Shown here piece by piece: positions 23,244-31,626 of a stretch of 52,572 bases of DNA. How positions within the stretch are numbered: position 1 is the first letter of the stretch; each line of letters opens with the position of its first letter. The stretch comes from Klenkia terrae. Its GTDB lineage: Bacteria > Actinomycetota > Actinomycetes > Mycobacteriales > Geodermatophilaceae. The stretch spans positions 2,260,203 through 2,312,774 of the forward strand of contig NZ_UEXK01000004.1 of assembly GCF_900491935.1 (NCBI RefSeq), read 5' to 3'. Position numbers and translations under genes: made by a program. A model generated the notes under the pieces. It ran no database searches. It was not told the origin of the DNA and saw nothing but the letters and a program-made list of their open reading frames with translations.

Positions 23244-24079
23244 CGGCGGGCACCGCGGCACCGCGGCAGCTGGACGTCGGCGGGTTCTCGCTGCGGGTCC
23301 GGGTCGACCACGCCGGGGCCGGGCACCCGCTGCTGCTGGTCAACGGCATCGGGGCGACCGGCGACCTGTTCGACACCTTCCGCGAGCACCTCGCCGACCG
23401 GGAGACGATCACCTTCGACGCCCCGGGCGTGGGCGGCAGCTCCACGCCGCACTACCCGCCGACGCTGCGGCGGCTCGCCGGCGTGGTCGCCGAGCTGGTC
23501 CGCGCGGTCGGGCACGAGCGGGTGGACGTGCTGGGCCTGTCCTGGGGCGGCGCGCTGGTCCAGGAGCTCGCCCGGAGGCACCCGGACGTCGTCCGGCGGC
23601 TGGTCCTGGCCGGCACCACCCCCGGCTGGGTGTCCCTGCCCGGCCGTCCGGCGGCGATCAGCATCCTGGCCTCGCCGATGCGCTACTACTCCCCGGGCTA
23701 CCTGACCCGGGTGGCCCCGACGCTGTACGGCGGCGGGATCCAGGACCACCCCGACCTGCTCGGCGAGCACGCCGCGCAGCGCTCGGCGCACCCGCCCACG
23801 CCCTACGGCTACCTGTGCCAGATCGCCGCGCTGCGCCGGTGGTCCAGCCTGCCGTGGCTGCACCGGCTGGAGATGCCGACGCTGGTGCTGGCCGGGGACG
23901 ACGACCCGATCATCCCGCTGGCCAACGCCCGGCTGATGGCCGCGCGGCTGCCGCGGGGCCGGCTGCACGTCGTCCGCGGCGGGGGGCACCTGTTCCTCTT
24001 CACCCACGCCGACGCGATGGCCGGCGTGGTCGAGACGTTCTTGGATCAGCAGAGCTCGGACGCCGATCAGGCGCCGTAG
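23240..24079 (+). CDS. Alpha/beta hydrolase, PHA depolymerase-like
   Basis: 279 aa from ATG 23240, overlapping the phaC stop by ATGA. The alpha/beta-hydrolase landmarks are LLLVNGIGATGDLF (oxyanion loop), nucleophile elbow GLSWGG, VLAGDDDPIIPLANARLMA (Asp) and GGGHLFLFTHAD (His). The sequence and position next to phaC match the intracellular PHA depolymerase family (PhaZ of the pseudomonad phaC-phaZ operon), which degrades stored polymer. Without a substrate test it could also be a generic esterase. The last 13 bp overlap the convergent nucleoside hydrolase gene. Confidence 0.85.
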   Translation: MTAGTAAPRQLDVGGFSLRVRVDHAGAGHPLLLVNGIGATGDLFDTFREHLADRETITFDAPGVGGSSTPHYPPTLRRLAGVVAELVRAVGHERVDVLGLSWGGALVQELARRHPDVVRRLVLAGTTPGWVSLPGRPAAISILASPMRYYSPGYLTRVAPTLYGGGIQDHPDLLGEHAAQRSAHPPTPYGYLCQIAALRRWSSLPWLHRLEMPTLVLAGDDDPIIPLANARLMAARLPRGRLHVVRGGGHLFLFTHADAMAGVVETFLDQQSSDADQAP

Positions 24080-25011
24080 GTCTCCAGCCGGCTGACCAGG
24101 AACTCCACCGCGGCCGCGCTGTCGACGGCCTCCGCGACCTCGACCCCGTGCTCGGCCACCGACCGGCGGTCGACCAGCGTCTGGCCGCGGGCCGCGCCGA
24201 GCGTGGTGCCGACGACGACGTCGCGGCGCACCGTGGTCAGCGTGCCCGGGACGATCGCCTCGGTCAGCGCCAGCGCGTCGTGCACCACCACGCCGTCGAT
24301 GCCGTAGCGGTCCCGGGCGGCGTCCACGTACTGGCGGAGCACCCCGGCGGCGGTGGCGCCGACGTGGCCGCCGCCGTCGCGGAAGCGGGCGATGCCGGTC
24401 TCGGTGAGCACGGTCGGCAGGGTGACGTCCAGGCCGACCATCGTCACCGGCAGGCCGGAGCCGAGCACCGCGGCGGCCGCCTCCGGGTCGGCCCAGGCGT
24501 TGAACTCGGCGGCCGCGGTGACGTTGCCGCCACGGGTGGCCGAGCCGCCCATCCAGACCACCCGGCCGATGCGGGCCGCGGCCTCGGGGAACACGTGCAG
24601 CAGCAGCGCGATGTTGGTCAGCGGGCCGATCGGGGCGACGGTCACGGTGCCCGGGTCGTGGGCCAGCAGCAGCTCGGCCAGCGCCACGACGGCCGGTCGC
24701 GGGTCCAGCGCGGCGGGGGAGGCGGGCAGCTCGACCCCGCCCAGCCCGGCGGCGCCGTGCACGTGGCCGGCCCGCTCGGGGATCGGGTGCACCAGCGGCC
24801 CGGCGGCACCGGCGGCGACCGGGACGTCGGAGCGGCCGGCCAGGTGCAGCACCCGCAGCGCGTTCTCCGTGGTCTGCGCCAGGCCGACGTTGCCGTGCAC
24901 CGCGGTGACCAGCTGCAGGTCCACCTCCGGGCTGGCCAGCGCGAGCAGGATCGCCAGGGCGTCGTCGATGCCGGGGTCGGTGTCGATCACGAGGGGGATG
25001 CGGGAGGCCAC
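24067..25011 (-). CDS. Nucleoside hydrolase (inosine/uridine-preferring family)
   Basis: 314 aa. The N-terminal metal and ribose-binding signature PLVIDTDPGIDDALAI is present, followed by GPLTNIALLL, VWMGGSATRGGNVTAAAEFNAWADPEAA and the C-terminal GVVVHDALAL with the last metal ligand Asp. It splits N-glycosidic bonds of ribonucleosides in purine/pyrimidine salvage; base preference cannot be read off. GTG 25011 is the start, with CAGGCT 7 nt upstream. It is divergent from the ArsR gene (32 bp apart), so the ArsR protein could regulate it, though no operator is evident. Confidence 0.9.
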   Translation of the reverse strand: MASRIPLVIDTDPGIDDALAILLALASPEVDLQLVTAVHGNVGLAQTTENALRVLHLAGRSDVPVAAGAAGPLVHPIPERAGHVHGAAGLGGVELPASPAALDPRPAVVALAELLLAHDPGTVTVAPIGPLTNIALLLHVFPEAAARIGRVVWMGGSATRGGNVTAAAEFNAWADPEAAAAVLGSGLPVTMVGLDVTLPTVLTETGIARFRDGGGHVGATAAGVLRQYVDAARDRYGIDGVVVHDALALTEAIVPGTLTTVRRDVVVGTTLGAARGQTLVDRRSVAEHGVEVAEAVDSAAAVEFLVSRLETYGA

Positions 25012-25030
25012 ACCGCGCAGCCTGCCGCAC

Positions 25031-25036
25031 TAGCAT
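25031..25036 (+). promoter_or_regulatory. -10 box of the ArsR gene
   Basis: TAGCAT 7 nt before GTG 25044; leaderless pattern. It overlaps the upstream region of the divergent nucleoside hydrolase. Confidence 0.5.
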
Positions 25037-25043
25037 CCCGGGT

Positions 25044-25376
25044 GTGCACCAGGGCATCGACGACTTCGCGATGCCCGACCCTGCCCAGGTCCGGGCCGCG
25101 ACCGACCTGCTGCGCATGCTCTCGGACCCCACCCGGTTCTCCGTGCTGTGGGCGCTGGCCCAGGGCGAGTCCAACGTGGCCTGCCTCGCCGAGCTGGCCG
25201 GCACCTCACCGACCGCGGTGAGCCAGCACCTGTCCAAGCTGCGGCTGGCCGGGCTGGTCCAGGGCCGCCGCGAGGGCACGTACGTCTACTACACGGTGGC
25301 CGAGGGGCCGCTGGGTGCGCTGCTGGTCCAGGCGCTGCGCTCGGTCGGCGCAGACCCCCGCACCGTCCGGCACTGA
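25044..25376 (+). CDS. ArsR/SmtB-family transcriptional regulator
   Basis: 110 aa. Winged helix-turn-helix: RAATDLLRMLSDPTRFSVLWALAQGESNVACLAELAGTSPTAVSQHLSKLRLAGLVQGRREGTYVYYTV. Only one Cys (VACLAEL) lies in the alpha-3 region, and no CxC pair is seen, so classical arsenic sensing is unlikely. His/Asp residues at the N-terminus (MHQGIDDF) and C-terminus could form an NmtR/CzrA-like metal site, but this is speculative. No metal transporter is adjacent; the divergent neighbour is the nucleoside hydrolase. Confidence 0.87.
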   Translation: MHQGIDDFAMPDPAQVRAATDLLRMLSDPTRFSVLWALAQGESNVACLAELAGTSPTAVSQHLSKLRLAGLVQGRREGTYVYYTVAEGPLGALLVQALRSVGADPRTVRH

Positions 25377-25656
25377 CCTCCCCCGTCACACCCGACACGC
25401 CCGCCCCACGCGGCGCGGCGCGAGGTCACCGACTCCGTTCCGGAAATCCACCTGCGTAAACGCCGCTGCAGGTCGACTTGTGGCCCGCCCAGTGGGCCGG
25501 TCGCCGGCCGGCGGGACGGCGTGCACAACGGTTCGGTCACGCGCGTCCCGGTGCGTGTCCGCGCGGCGTCGTCCCGCCCGTCCCACGGGTCACTCTTCTC
25601 CTTGTCCGCAGCTGCACCCGGCTGCGGCCCCGCTCCGAGCGAGGAAGGAGAAACCC

Positions 25657-26619
25657 GTGACCGACACGCTGCAGTACCCGGTCATCAGGCCCAGCAGCGC
25701 AGCTCGGCTCCGGGCCGCCGACGCCGCCGTCCGCGCCCCGTCGACGACCCCGCTGTCCCGGCTCACGTCGGCCGAGCGCGTCGCGCTGGCCCAGCGCGCC
25801 GTCGCCACCCATCAGGCCTTCCCGGTGGCCCGGCTCGTCCCGGCCCCGGTGGCCCGCCGGTCGCCGGCCCCCGTGCTGACCCTGGTGCGGCTGGTGGCCT
25901 GGATCCGCGCCGCCTACCGCGCGCTGGGTTCCTGGGGCGCCGGGCCCGGTGGCGAGAACCTCGCCTGGGGCCGGCCCGTCGTCCGCCCCGTCGTCCGCCC
26001 GGGCACCGTCCCCGTCGCCCGGCACCGTGCGCCGGACGACGACGACCCGGCCCCGATGCGTGAGCTGCCGCGGCCGTCCCCGGTCCGACCGGCCGGCTCG
26101 GCCCGCCTGCTCGTCCCCGCCGTCGTCCCCGGGCCGGTCCCGGCGTCCCGCCCTGCGGTCCGGGCGCGGCGTCGTGCGGTGGTGCGGGGCGTCGCCTGGA
26201 CGTCGGGCTCCTCGGGCACGCTGCGACCCAGCAGCGGGGTCCGTAGGTTGGCCAGGTGTTCACGACCCGTCCCGAGCTCACCGGCACCTTCGGCATGGTC
26301 GCCTCGACGCACTGGCTCGCCAGCTCGGCCGGGATGGCGACCCTCGAGGCCGGCGGGAACGCGTTCGACGCCGCCGTCGCCGCAGGCTTCGTGCTCCACG
26401 TCGTCGAGCCGCACCTCAACGGGCCCGGTGGCGAGGTCCCGATCGTCTTCGCCCGCGGCGGGAGCGGTGGGTTCGCGGGCCGGGCCGCCGTGCTCTCGGG
26501 CCAGGGGGTCGCCCCGGCCGCAGCCACCATCGAAGGATTCGAGGCACTCGGTCTCGAGCTGGTCCCCGGTACGGGCCTGCTCGCGGCCACCGTCCCCGGT
26601 GCCGTCGGTGCCTGGCTGA
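25657..26619 (+). CDS. Hypothetical basic protein; 3' end doubtful
   Basis: A strong ribosome site (GGAAGGAG) stands 6 nt before GTG 25657, and codons are typical of the region for about 180 codons: MTDTLQYPVIRPSSAARLRAADAAV..., VARLVPAPVARRSPAPVLTLVRLVAWIRAAYRALGSWG, then Pro/Arg-rich sequence. No family is recognised. The frame then runs on to 26619, overlapping the first 364 bp of the gamma-glutamyltransferase gene with rare codons (TCA, AGG, TGT), so the true end is probably near 26200-26250 and a frameshift may have removed its stop. The upstream gap 25377-25656 shows only a small hairpin (GGCCC/GGGCC near 25480-25500). Confidence 0.4.
   Translation: MTDTLQYPVIRPSSAARLRAADAAVRAPSTTPLSRLTSAERVALAQRAVATHQAFPVARLVPAPVARRSPAPVLTLVRLVAWIRAAYRALGSWGAGPGGENLAWGRPVVRPVVRPGTVPVARHRAPDDDDPAPMRELPRPSPVRPAGSARLLVPAVVPGPVPASRPAVRARRRAVVRGVAWTSGSSGTLRPSSGVRRLARCSRPVPSSPAPSAWSPRRTGSPARPGWRPSRPAGTRSTPPSPQASCSTSSSRTSTGPVARSRSSSPAAGAVGSRAGPPCSRARGSPRPQPPSKDSRHSVSSWSPVRACSRPPSPVPSVPG
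26244..26249 (+). promoter_or_regulatory. -10 box of the gamma-glutamyltransferase gene
   Basis: TAGGTT 6 nt before GTG 26256; leaderless pattern. Confidence 0.5.
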
Positions 26620-28088
26620 CCCTGCTCCGCGACCACGGCAGCCTGCCGCTGGACGCCGTCCTCCGCTTCGCCGTCGAGTACGCCGAGACCGGCCACCCCC
26701 TCTCCCCGCGGGTGGCAGCGACCGTCGACTCGGTCTCCGAGCACTTCACCACCCACTGGCCGACCTCGGCCGCCACCTGGCTCGCCGCCGACGGAGCTCC
26801 TCCGGTCGCCGGTCGCCTGTTCCGCAACCCTGTCCTCGCCTCCACCTACCGCCGGCTGCTCGACGCAGCGCGCGGACCCTCCCGGGAGGCGGGCATCGAT
26901 GCGGCGCTCGCGGCCTGGTACTCCGGATTCGTCGCCGATGCGATCGACGTGTTCTCCCGGCGCCCCGTGCGTGACGACTCCGGTCGTGACCACGCGGGCT
27001 TCCTCACCGGGCACGACCTCGCCAGCTGGCAGCCGACGTACGAGTCCCCGGTCACGACCGACTGGCGAGGGTGGGACGTCTCGAAGGCCGGGCCGTGGTC
27101 CCAGGGACCGGCACTGCTCCAGGCGATGGCGATGCTGGACGGACTCCCGGCGCTGGCACCGGGCGCAGGAGCTGGTCAGCAGGCACCACAGGCCGAGGTC
27201 GTCCACGCCACCGTCGAGGCGGTCAAGCTGGCCATGGGCGACCGCGAGGCCTGGTACGGGGACGTGCCCGACGTACCACTGCAGGACCTGCTCTCCCCTC
27301 GGTACGCAACCGAGCGGCGGGCGCTCGTCGGTGACACCGCAAGCCTGGAGCTGCGGCCCGGGTCACCCGACGGGCGCCCGCCCCGGCTGCCCCGGCACGT
27401 GACGGATCCGTCCGGGACCTACAGCACCGGCGCCGGCGTCGGTGAGCCCACCGTGGCCCGCACCGGCGAGCACATCACCGAGCCCGACGGCACCACCCGC
27501 GGCGACACCTGCCACGTCGACGTCGTCGACCGCTGGGGCAACATCGTCTCTGCCACCCCGTCCGGCGGCTGGCTGCAGAGCTCCCCGGTCATCCCCGAGC
27601 TGGGCTTCCCGCTCGGCACCCGGGCCCAGATGTTCTGGCTGGACCGGGACCTGCCCAACTCCCTCGCCCCGCGCAAGCGGCCGCGCACCACGCTGACCCC
27701 GACGCTGGCCCGCGAGCGCGAGACCGGCCGCTGGCTGGCCTTCGGCACCCCCGGCGGGGACCAGCAGGAGCAGTGGCAGCTGTGCTTCTGGCTGGCGCAC
27801 ACCCACCGCGGGCTGGACCTGCAGGCCGCGATCGACGCCCCGGCCTGGCACACCACCGCGTTCCCGTCGTCGTTCTACCCGCGCGAGACCAACGTGGGCG
27901 AGGTGGTCGTGGAGTCCCGGGTGGGGGAGTCGGTGATCGCCGACCTGCGCCGCCGCGGCCACACCGTCGTCGTCGCCGACCCGTGGTCGCTGGGCCGGCT
28001 GTCGGCGGTCAGCGCCGACCCGACCTCCGGGCTGCTCCGCGCGGCCGCCAACCCGCGCGGCATGCAGGGCTACGCCGTCGGCCGCTGA
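26256..28088 (+). CDS. Gamma-glutamyltransferase family protein
   Basis: 610 aa. Ntn-hydrolase layout: N-terminal FGMVASTHWLASSAGMATLEAGGNAFDAAVAAGFVLHVVEPHLNGPGGE, then the processing and catalytic Thr in RGDTCHVDVVDRWGNIVSAT, and GFPLGTRAQMFW..., LTPTLARERETGRWLAFGTPGGDQQEQWQ at the C-terminus. There is no N-terminal signal peptide, so it is predicted cytosolic, unlike secreted GGTs. It would hydrolyse or transfer gamma-glutamyl groups (glutathione or mycothiol-related amides; substrate unknown). Codon use in the first two thirds is visibly less biased (more GCA, GGA, GGT and CTC) than after about 27450, where it matches neighbours. Confidence 0.88.
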   Translation: MFTTRPELTGTFGMVASTHWLASSAGMATLEAGGNAFDAAVAAGFVLHVVEPHLNGPGGEVPIVFARGGSGGFAGRAAVLSGQGVAPAAATIEGFEALGLELVPGTGLLAATVPGAVGAWLTLLRDHGSLPLDAVLRFAVEYAETGHPLSPRVAATVDSVSEHFTTHWPTSAATWLAADGAPPVAGRLFRNPVLASTYRRLLDAARGPSREAGIDAALAAWYSGFVADAIDVFSRRPVRDDSGRDHAGFLTGHDLASWQPTYESPVTTDWRGWDVSKAGPWSQGPALLQAMAMLDGLPALAPGAGAGQQAPQAEVVHATVEAVKLAMGDREAWYGDVPDVPLQDLLSPRYATERRALVGDTASLELRPGSPDGRPPRLPRHVTDPSGTYSTGAGVGEPTVARTGEHITEPDGTTRGDTCHVDVVDRWGNIVSATPSGGWLQSSPVIPELGFPLGTRAQMFWLDRDLPNSLAPRKRPRTTLTPTLARERETGRWLAFGTPGGDQQEQWQLCFWLAHTHRGLDLQAAIDAPAWHTTAFPSSFYPRETNVGEVVVESRVGESVIADLRRRGHTVVVADPWSLGRLSAVSADPTSGLLRAAANPRGMQGYAVGR

Positions 28089-28112
28089 GCCGCGGCCCCG
28101 GGGTTCCTGCTC

Positions 28113-28164
28113 GATGTGACTCGTCGCGGTGTCCGGGGGCCAGGACCCGACGACGTGTCACATC
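28113..28164. terminator. Imperfect hairpin between convergent genes
   Basis: GATGTGAC at 28113 pairs with GTCACATC ending at 28164, and inner TCGTCGCGG pairs imperfectly with CCGACGACG. It lies between the GGT stop and the convergent maltokinase-cap gene and is a likely bidirectional terminator. Confidence 0.5.
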
Positions 28165-28177
28165 CGGCGCGCGGGGG

Positions 28178-28813
28178 TCAGCGGGCGAGGGCGAGGAGGA
28201 CCGGGGTGTCCTGGCCGGTCCAGGTGCCGCGCAGCACCGAACCGCCCACGGAGCCCTCCTCCGCGCCGCCCAGCACCCGCAGCAGCACCAGGTCCGCGGC
28301 GCCGGTGGCCAGCACCGTCGTCGTCCCGACCGTGCTGACGGCGACCTCGGCGTCCGACGGCGGCGGGCCGACGGTGCCCAGCGCGCCGTCGACGTGCACC
28401 CGGGCAGTGGGCTCCCGGACGACGGGGCCGCCCGGGGTCTGCAGCTCCAGCTCGGCCTGCGGGGTGCCGGTGAGCAGGGCCGCGGCGAGGGCGGCGGCGT
28501 ACACCGGGTCGGCCGGGCCGTCGTGGACGTAGCGGGTGCCCAGCACGGAGTGCTGCGTCGTCCCGACCAGCTCGGCGCCGTCCAGCGGCTGCGCGCGGTA
28601 GGTGAGCGGCACCTGCAGCACCGTGCCGTCGCCGGTGCGCAGCAGGAAGGTCTCGGTGCCCACCTCGCCGGCCGGGTCGTCGAACCGGTAGGCGCCCACC
28701 TGCTCCAGGGCGGAGGTGTCCAGGCCCTCCGCCCAGGGCTGGGTGGGCACCCAGGCCTGAAGCAGCTCCAGCTTGCCGGGGACGAGGGTGGCGCTGGGGT
28801 GGATGGTGGCCAT
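28178..28813 (-). CDS. Maltokinase N-terminal cap-like domain protein
   Basis: 211 aa from ATG 28813. MATIHPSATLVPGKLELLQAWVPTQPW...AYRFDDPAGEVGTETFLLRTGDGTVLQVPLTYRAQPLDGA, then GTTQHSVLGTRYVHDGPADPVY, matches the stand-alone cap-domain family (CG0192-like) related to the N-terminus of mycobacterial maltokinase Mak. The kinase domain itself is absent, so catalytic maltose phosphorylation is not expected; the role is unknown. The promoter box TAGCGT is 6 nt upstream and overlaps the stop of the rhodanese gene. Confidence 0.82.
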   Translation of the reverse strand: MATIHPSATLVPGKLELLQAWVPTQPWAEGLDTSALEQVGAYRFDDPAGEVGTETFLLRTGDGTVLQVPLTYRAQPLDGAELVGTTQHSVLGTRYVHDGPADPVYAAALAAALLTGTPQAELELQTPGGPVVREPTARVHVDGALGTVGPPPSDAEVAVSTVGTTTVLATGAADLVLLRVLGGAEEGSVGGSVLRGTWTGQDTPVLLALAR

Positions 28814-28819
28814 GCGGGG

Positions 28820-28825
28820 ACGCTA
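28820..28825 (-). promoter_or_regulatory. -10 box of the maltokinase-cap gene
   Basis: TAGCGT on the reverse strand, 6 nt before ATG 28813. Its first three bases are the TAG stop of the upstream rhodanese gene. Confidence 0.45.
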
Positions 28826-29224
28826 GCGCCGGACGTCGGCCGGGCCGCGGCCGACCGGGAACCCGGCGTCCCGCCAGGCGGCGAACCCACCGGCGAGGTC
28901 CCCGGCCCGGTGCAGGCCCACCGCCCGCAAGCTGGCCGCGGCCAGGCTGGAGCTGTAGCCCTCATGGCAGACCACGACGACCTCGACGTCCCACCCGGTG
29001 GCCTCGGGGATCCGGCTGCCCGAGGTGGGGTCCAGCCGCCACTCCAGCACGGTCCGGTCGATGACCAGGGCGCCGGGCAGCTCGCCCTGCTCGGCGCGCT
29101 GGGTCTCCGTCCGGGTGTCGACGACGAGCGCACCGCGGTCCAGGGCGGCCGCCGTGCCCGCCGGGTCGTAGCGGGTGAGCCCCACCCGGGCCCCGGCCAA
29201 GACGCTGTCCACCCCGTGCCCCAC
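28823..29224 (-). CDS. Rhodanese-like sulfurtransferase
   Basis: 133 aa, one rhodanese domain: ALVVDTRTETQRAEQGELPGALVIDRTVLEWRLDP, active-site loop VVVVCHEGYSSSLAAASLRAVGL (Cys in CHEGYSS), and AGGFAAWRDAGFPVGRG. The intact Cys and six-residue loop suggest real persulfide-transfer activity in the cytosol. GTG 29224 is preceded by CAGGAT 6 nt upstream. It lies divergent to the large PAS/GAF/PP2C gene and upstream of the maltokinase-cap gene on the same strand. Confidence 0.9.
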   Translation of the reverse strand: MGHGVDSVLAGARVGLTRYDPAGTAAALDRGALVVDTRTETQRAEQGELPGALVIDRTVLEWRLDPTSGSRIPEATGWDVEVVVVCHEGYSSSLAAASLRAVGLHRAGDLAGGFAAWRDAGFPVGRGPADVRR

Positions 29225-29283
29225 GCGCCCATCCTGCCCGTCGTGGTCGACGGTTGTCGGTGGGGACAGGCATGATCGGAGGC

Positions 29284-31095
29284 ATGGAGGGCCGCGATCT
29301 GCCGATGACGGCTCTGGTGCAGGAGTTGGCGGCAGAAGCCGCCGGCATCGGCAGCTTCGACTGGGACCTGGCCTCCGGACGCCTGGTGTGGGACGACCGC
29401 CTCGTCGAGATGTTCGGGTACGAGCGAGGTTCCTTCGGCGAGTCGCTCGCGGACTTCAACGCCCGGCTGCACCCCGATGACGTCCCCCGGGTGGCCGACG
29501 CGCTGCAGCAGACCATCGACACCGTCGGGGTGCTCGACGTCGAGTACCGGGTGCAGCTGCCCGACGGGCGCACCCGCTGGGTGGTCGGCCGTGGTCGGGC
29601 GGTGGCCGACGAGACCGGTCGCACCGCCCGGGTGCTCGGCGTCGCCTACGACACCACCCGCGAGCGGGACGCCGAGGCGCGCGTCTCCCGGGTGCTCGAG
29701 TCGATGTCGGCGGCCTTCTTCTCCCTCGACGCCGACTGGCGGTTCAGCTACGTCAACGCCGAGGCCGAGCGGGGGCTCGGCCGCGGCCGCGACGAGATGC
29801 TCGGCGGGGTGGTGTGGGAGCTGTTCCCGCTCGCGGTCGGCAGCGACTTCGAGCTGCACTACCGGCGGGCGGCCGAGACCGGGCAGCCGGGGGGGTTCGA
29901 CGCCTACTACCCGCCGCCGCTGGACGCCTGGGTCGAGGGGCGCGCGTGGCCGGGCCCCGACGGCCTCAGCGGGTACTTCCTCGACGTCACCGAGCGCCGC
30001 CGGGCGCAGGACCAGGTGGTCCGCAGCGCGGCCCGGCTGGCGATGATCGCCGAGGTGACCTCCGGGTTCGGCGCCATGCTGGCCGGCGACCTCACCCCGG
30101 CCCTGGCCCTCGACCAGCTGGCCCGGGCCGTGGTTCCCGTGCTCGGCGACTCCGCGACCTGCACGACCGGCGAGGTCCCCGCCGACGCGGTGTCCGGGGT
30201 GACGTTCCCGCTGGTGGCGCGGGGCCGGTCGGTGGGTGCGCTGTCGGTGCACCGCGGTGCCGACCGCCCGCCGATGGACGACGAGGACCTCGCGGCCGGC
30301 CGGGAGGTGGCCGACCGGGCCGCCCTCGCCCTGGACAGCGTGCGACTGTACGAGCAGCAGCGGCGGATCGCCGAGGAGCTGCAGCTGAGCCTGCTCACCG
30401 CCCCGCCGGCCACGCCGGGGGCCCGGATCGCCGTCCGTTACCTGCCGGCCGCGGAGGCCGCGCAGGTCGGCGGTGACTGGTACGACGCCTTCCGCCAGCC
30501 CGACGGCGGCACGATGGTGGTGATCGGCGACGTCGTCGGCCACGACACGGAGGCCGCCGCCGCCATGGGTCAGCTGCGCGGGCTGCTGCGCGGCATCGCG
30601 CACCGGTCGGGGTGGGGTCCGGCGGCGGTCCTGGCCGACCTGGACCGGGCGATCACCGGCCTGCAGGTGGACACGATGGGCACCGCGGCCATCGCCCGCC
30701 TGGAGCCGGCCGGCGAGGCCGGGGGCACCCGGGTGCGCTGGTCCAACGCCGGGCACCCGCCGATCATGGTGCTGCGGCCCGACGGCACGGTCCAGGAGCT
30801 GGCCACCGCGCGGGCCGACCTGATGCTGGGCGTCGACGACCGGGCACCGCGCACCGAGCACGAGCTGGTGGTCCAGCCCGGCGCCACCGTGCTGCTCTAC
30901 ACCGACGGCCTGGTCGAGAGCCGGCAGATGCCGTTGGACGACGGGTTGCCCCGGCTGACCGGCCTGCTCGCCGAGCTCGGCCCGGTGGGTCCGGGCCGGG
31001 AGGCGCTGGAGGCGTTCTGCGACGCGGTCGTGGCCCGGCTGCGCCCGGAGGACTCCGAGGACGACGTCGCGCTGGTCGCGCTGCGGCTGGACTGA
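29284..31095 (+). CDS. PAS-PAS-GAF-PP2C (SpoIIE-type) serine phosphatase
   Basis: 603 aa. PAS 1 (about 15-125: GIGSFDWDLASGRLVWDDRLVEMFGY, then DVEYRVQLPDGRTRWVVGRGR), PAS 2 (about 138-240: MSAAFFSLDADWRFSYVNAEAERGLGR), GAF (about 255-365), and a PP2C/SpoIIE domain (about 385-603) with metal-ligand motifs VGGDWYDAF, VIGDVVGHD, WSNAGHPPIMVL and LLYTDGLVE. Such phosphatases dephosphorylate STAS anti-anti-sigma factors in partner-switching pathways in response to signals at PAS/GAF domains. The next gene, 13 bp away and convergent, encodes an anti-sigma-type kinase. ATG 29284 is chosen because CATGAT lies 7 nt upstream; ATG 29272 or TTG 29254 are alternatives. Confidence 0.9.
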   Translation: MEGRDLPMTALVQELAAEAAGIGSFDWDLASGRLVWDDRLVEMFGYERGSFGESLADFNARLHPDDVPRVADALQQTIDTVGVLDVEYRVQLPDGRTRWVVGRGRAVADETGRTARVLGVAYDTTRERDAEARVSRVLESMSAAFFSLDADWRFSYVNAEAERGLGRGRDEMLGGVVWELFPLAVGSDFELHYRRAAETGQPGGFDAYYPPPLDAWVEGRAWPGPDGLSGYFLDVTERRRAQDQVVRSAARLAMIAEVTSGFGAMLAGDLTPALALDQLARAVVPVLGDSATCTTGEVPADAVSGVTFPLVARGRSVGALSVHRGADRPPMDDEDLAAGREVADRAALALDSVRLYEQQRRIAEELQLSLLTAPPATPGARIAVRYLPAAEAAQVGGDWYDAFRQPDGGTMVVIGDVVGHDTEAAAAMGQLRGLLRGIAHRSGWGPAAVLADLDRAITGLQVDTMGTAAIARLEPAGEAGGTRVRWSNAGHPPIMVLRPDGTVQELATARADLMLGVDDRAPRTEHELVVQPGATVLLYTDGLVESRQMPLDDGLPRLTGLLAELGPVGPGREALEAFCDAVVARLRPEDSEDDVALVALRLD

Positions 31096-31108
31096 GGCCG
31101 GCCGGGGC

Positions 31109-31552
31109 TCAGCGGGGGAGCAGGGCCCAGACGCTCTTGGCGGCGCCGTGGGTGTGCCAGCCGTGCGCGGTGGACATCTCGGCGATCAGGTACAGCCCCA
31201 GCCCGCCCTTGCTGGGGTCCCGCCCGATGGCCGGCGTCGGCGGTCGGACGGGCGCGGAGTCGCAGACCTCCACCAGCCAGGAGCGCCGGTGCGGGGCGAC
31301 CCGGGCGGTGACGTCGGCCCCGCCGTGCCGCAGGGCGTTGGAGGCCATCTCGTCGAAGGCGAGCACGACCCGGTCGACCAGCTCGGCGTCCTCGGCGGAG
31401 AGGTCGTCGCCCAGCTCGGCGGTCAGGTGACGGCGCAGCTGGGCCCGGACGCGGGGGAGCTCGGAGACCCGGGCCAGCGGCCACATCCACCCCGGTGGGG
31501 CGTCCGGGGGTGCGACGGACGGCCACACCGGGCTCGCCGTGTCGCGGTCCAC
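31109..31552 (-). CDS. Anti-sigma-factor-type ATP-binding protein (HATPase_c)
   Basis: 147 aa from GTG 31552, which has GAGAGGGA as ribosome site. Single GHKL domain: N box VVLAFDEMASNALRHGGADVTARV, G1/G2 RDPSKGGLGLYLIAEMSTAHGW, then KSVWALLPR. It is related to the protein at 13696-14121 and belongs to the RsbW-like family. Its convergent neighbour is the PP2C phosphatase, a natural partner in the same phosphorylation switch, though convergent genes need not be co-regulated. Confidence 0.85.
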   Translation of the reverse strand: MDRDTASPVWPSVAPPDAPPGWMWPLARVSELPRVRAQLRRHLTAELGDDLSAEDAELVDRVVLAFDEMASNALRHGGADVTARVAPHRRSWLVEVCDSAPVRPPTPAIGRDPSKGGLGLYLIAEMSTAHGWHTHGAAKSVWALLPR

Positions 31553-31626
31553 GCGGGTCCCTCTCGTCGTCGTCGCGGGGCGCCGGGGACGGCCCGGACC
31601 CCGACAGTCGACCACGACGACCTGGT

